Shown here: positions 61,831 through 64,000 of the stretch, piece after piece
Layout: the number at the start of each line of letters is the position of its first letter
Position numbering within the stretch: position 1 is the first letter of the stretch
Source of the DNA: Arenibacter hampyeongensis
GTDB taxonomy: Bacteria > Bacteroidota > Bacteroidia > Flavobacteriales > Flavobacteriaceae
DNA length: 64,000 nt
Assembly: GCF_002909255.1 (NCBI RefSeq)
Contig: NZ_PIOB01000007.1
Location: forward strand, 1 to 64,000
Direction: 5' to 3'
Notes under the pieces: generated by a model
What the model was told of the DNA's origin: nothing
Seen by the model: the letters and a program-made list of their open reading frames with translations, nothing else
Databases searched by the model: none
Translations under genes and position numbers: made by a program

Positions 61831-62898
61831 TTACAGGGGATTTTGCCGATAATAGTTTACCAGTAGTGATACAACGGCATTGTAGCTTTTTATTCCGTCT
61901 TTCTGATTGTTGGCTTTTAAAAAGGTATTGAATATGGATTTAAAAACTGGTTCCATTGGATTTTCATATGCCTCATAAAAGTTGGCAAGTTCCTTATAGT
62001 TCTTTTTTACACCAGGATTAAGTTTGCTGTATTCCCTTTTAAAGACATCTTGGTCCCACTGTACAAGTTCATTGAGACAATAACTAAGGGCATAGGCGTA
62101 AGCAGCATATTTAAAATAAATATCTTCATTGTTGACCGTTACCAAATACCCTATAAAATTGGTTTCATTTTCGGCCGAATATCCCAATTGATGTCCAATC
62201 TCATGGCCACATATGACCGGGAATCTAAAATTGGGTAGCCTGTCATTGGTTTGTGCCTCATTGGTAAATGGGTTTAAATACCCGCCATATCCCATATAGG
62301 TCAAAGCGGTGCTAAAAATTGAAGTCTTTAGACTGGGTCGATTGTAAGTGAATAAGGGTATTTGTTTTCCAAGGGATTTATAACCTTTTAAAGTGAGCTC
62401 TGAAATTTCTTTTTTGGTATAGGGGACTTCAACTATTTTACCAGTGTCCTTGGTAATTTGAAAATGGATCTCATTGGTTTTCAAAATAAGTTGATCTATC
62501 AGGTTCATCAAATCCTCATGACTGTGTTTTCCACCTATTTCCAATGATTTGGCAAGGGGTTCACGGTAATAATTTAATCCCCATAGGAGATAAAATGTAA
62601 AGTATGCTACGGATAAGACCATGGCAATATCCCTTAAAAATCCGAGAAGGTTTTTTTTAATGGCAACTCTGTTAACAATGACATAACTTATTCCCAAGAC
62701 AATCAGAAGTGCGTATATTATATCGCCAACGGAAAAGGGAATCCAACCCAAGATAGTGCGCCAAAATCCGGAAATAACGGGGTATAGGCCTAGGCTATAG
62801 TATGTTTCAATTAATTCGGGATAATTCCCCAACCATTTTACCAAGATTACCTGGGGTACTATTGATAGGGCAATCAGGGTTTTCATTTTTTTGTTCAT
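61831..62898 (-). CDS. DUF3810 membrane protein with HExxH motif
   Basis: 355 residues from ATG 62898; the TTG at 62916 lies upstream of the -7 element and is excluded by it. Three to four N-terminal membrane segments (WRTILGWIPFSVGDIIYALL) are followed by a soluble domain with VICGHEIGHQLGYSAENETN, where His232, Glu233 and His236 form a zinc-protease motif. The family is DUF3810. The substrate is unknown. It is divergent from the pepD-like gene. Confidence 0.85.
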   Translation of the reverse strand: MNKKMKTLIALSIVPQVILVKWLGNYPELIETYYSLGLYPVISGFWRTILGWIPFSVGDIIYALLIVLGISYVIVNRVAIKKNLLGFLRDIAMVLSVAYFTFYLLWGLNYYREPLAKSLEIGGKHSHEDLMNLIDQLILKTNEIHFQITKDTGKIVEVPYTKKEISELTLKGYKSLGKQIPLFTYNRPSLKTSIFSTALTYMGYGGYLNPFTNEAQTNDRLPNFRFPVICGHEIGHQLGYSAENETNFIGYLVTVNNEDIYFKYAAYAYALSYCLNELVQWDQDVFKREYSKLNPGVKKNYKELANFYEAYENPMEPVFKSIFNTFLKANNQKDGIKSYNAVVSLLVNYYRQNPL

Positions 62899-62903
62899 CC
62901 ATT

Positions 62904-62911
62904 CAAAAATA
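62904..62911 (-). promoter_or_regulatory. Predicted -7 element (TATTTTTG) of the DUF3810 gene
   Basis: On the minus strand TATTTTTG ends at 62904, five bases before ATG 62898. It decides the start codon, since the alternative TTG at 62916 would not be in the transcript. Confidence 0.5.
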
Positions 62912-62944
62912 ACCAATAATCTAGCATGGTTGTTTTTCTATCTG

Positions 62945-62966
62945 TATTTTTGAATATATAATTTTG
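62945..62966 (+). promoter_or_regulatory. Two predicted -7 elements before the pepD-like gene
   Basis: TATTTTTG (62945-62952) and TAATTTTG (62959-62966) both match TAnnTTTG. The second ends three bases before ATG 62970. No TTG stands at the usual distance for either. Confidence 0.45.
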
Positions 62967-62969
62967 AAT

Positions 62970-64000
62970 ATGAACAAAGAAATAAGGAATTTAGAGCCTA
63001 GCAATATCTGGAATAAATTTGCTGATTTAAACGCAGTGCCAAGACCTTCCAAACATGAGGAACGCGTAATAGAATTTATGATGGAATTCGGGAAAGCCCT
63101 TGGCCTTGCAACAACCAAAGATGCCGTGGGTAATGTAATTGTCAAGAAACCAGCCACTATGGGCATGGAAGATAGAAAGACGGTTATCCTCCAATCCCAT
63201 TTGGATATGGTACATCAAAAAAATGCTGAGACCGATTTTGATTTTGGTTCCCAAGGAATAGAAATGTATGTGGACGGAGATTGGGTAAGGGCCAAAGGAA
63301 CAACATTGGGGGCCGATAACGGTCTGGGAGTTGCTACCATAATGGCGATCTTGGAAAGTACTGAAATTCCCCATCCTCGATTGGAAGCCCTTTTCACTAT
63401 TGACGAGGAAACCGGAATGACCGGGGCAAAAGGGTTAAAGGGTGGCTTATTGGAAGGTGATATTTTGTTGAATCTTGATACGGAAGATGATGATGAGATC
63501 GATATTGGTTGCGCTGGAGGTATGGATATTACCGCCACTGGAAATTATGTGGCAGAAACTTTGCCAGAAGGATCCATAGGGTATAAAATAGCAGTAAAAG
63601 GACTTTCCGGAGGCCATAGTGGGATGGATATCCATAAGGGACTAGGTAATGCCAACAAGATCATGAATGCTTTATTGTTAAAGGGACAGGAGCATGTTAA
63701 TTTACGGGTTTCGGAAATTAACGGTGGAGGCTTAAGAAATGCAATTCCTAGGGAAAGTACCGCCTTGGTGGTGATAAATACTTCGGAATCTGATAAGTTT
63801 AATGCCATGTTTCAGGATTGGGCCCAAGGTTTGAAAAGGGATTTTGCCACTATCGAGCCCAACCTTAATATCGTTGCTACGCCCTCAAAGACTTCAGAAT
63901 CGCTAATGGAAGCCCAAGGGCAGCAAACCTTATTGAGAGCCATTAAAAATGCTCATAATGGGGTGTACGCTATGAGTGAGGCGATGGATAATTTGGTTGA
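62970..64000 (+). CDS. pepD: Aminoacyl-histidine dipeptidase (PepD, M20 family), 5' part
   Basis: The frame is open from ATG 62970 to the window end (343 codons); the C-terminus lies outside. The metal ligands of M20 peptidases are visible: SHLDMVH with His77, LGADNGLG with Asp116 and IDEETGMTGA with Glu146/147. The insertion GGHSGMDIHKGLGNANKIMN is the dimerisation region. It cuts Xaa-His and other dipeptides in the cytoplasm. Confidence 0.92.
   Translation, partial: MNKEIRNLEPSNIWNKFADLNAVPRPSKHEERVIEFMMEFGKALGLATTKDAVGNVIVKKPATMGMEDRKTVILQSHLDMVHQKNAETDFDFGSQGIEMYVDGDWVRAKGTTLGADNGLGVATIMAILESTEIPHPRLEALFTIDEETGMTGAKGLKGGLLEGDILLNLDTEDDDEIDIGCAGGMDITATGNYVAETLPEGSIGYKIAVKGLSGGHSGMDIHKGLGNANKIMNALLLKGQEHVNLRVSEINGGGLRNAIPRESTALVVINTSESDKFNAMFQDWAQGLKRDFATIEPNLNIVATPSKTSESLMEAQGQQTLLRAIKNAHNGVYAMSEAMDNLV

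Noticed and set aside
62899-62916. TTG 62916 as start of the DUF3810 gene
   Set aside because: It lies upstream of the TATTTTTG element at 62904-62911, so it would not be on the mRNA.
1-64000. CRISPR arrays, insertion sequences, prophage genes, tRNA genes
   Set aside because: No direct-repeat arrays, transposase or integrase motifs, or tRNA-like cloverleaf sequence were seen in the gaps.

Overview
The window looks like chromosomal DNA of a marine member of the Flavobacteriaceae (Bacteroidota). The evidence is AT-rich DNA, start-proximal promoters of the TAnnTTTG type with little Shine-Dalgarno sequence, and family-specific genes (DUF6048/DUF6452 beside rlmD, paired DUF368 genes, CCC-motif membrane protein, DUF349 protein, OstA-like protein, RNase Y beside zapA and a 6S-like RNA). 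The genus is not determined; an alga-associated group such as Arenibacter, Maribacter or Zobellia is an inference from the carbohydrate genes.

Layout. 1-137: the 3' end of a 5S rRNA gene and the terminator of its rRNA operon. 384-6964: secreted proteins (a DUF1080 lipoprotein, a beta-propeller/cupredoxin protein, an MG2/plug protein). 6994-13037: housekeeping genes (hemolysin III, DUF4268, ZIP transporter, RlmL-like and RlmD rRNA methyltransferases). 13183-30767: a co-directional carbohydrate-utilisation locus: TetR regulator, sodium:solute symporter, SGNH/DUF5703 fusion, GH141-like beta-helix protein, two formylglycine sulfatases, Gfo/Idh/MocA oxidoreductase, two propeller glycosidase-like proteins, GH29 alpha-L-fucosidase, L-fuconate dehydratase and an EEP-family hydrolase. 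It contains no SusC/SusD pair. The likely substrate is a sulfated, fucose-containing glycan.

30914-36873: rocD, a four-gene cluster of small membrane proteins (two DUF2752, CD225/dispanin, CCC motif), an Smr protein and a cysteine desulfurase. 36990-41151: an M23 peptidase translationally close to a TonB-dependent receptor. 41290-43799: coiled-coil protein, zapA, 6S-like RNA and rny with promoter and terminators. 43864-62898: mainly minus-strand core genes (DUF349, aroE, two DUF368, TPR protein, class III aminotransferase, OstA-like, purA, Fur-family, spoT/rel, M48 protease, TrmH-type methyltransferase, DUF3810). The window ends inside a pepD-like dipeptidase.

No insertion sequence, prophage, CRISPR array or tRNA was seen. 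Intergenic gaps are all shorter than about 300 bases. The most notable items are the SusCD-less fucose/sulfate locus with its fusion enzyme, a lipoprotein gene that appears to start at ATT, promoters placed 3-5 bases from start codons (probable leaderless mRNAs), and the DUF2752/CD225/CCC membrane cluster.
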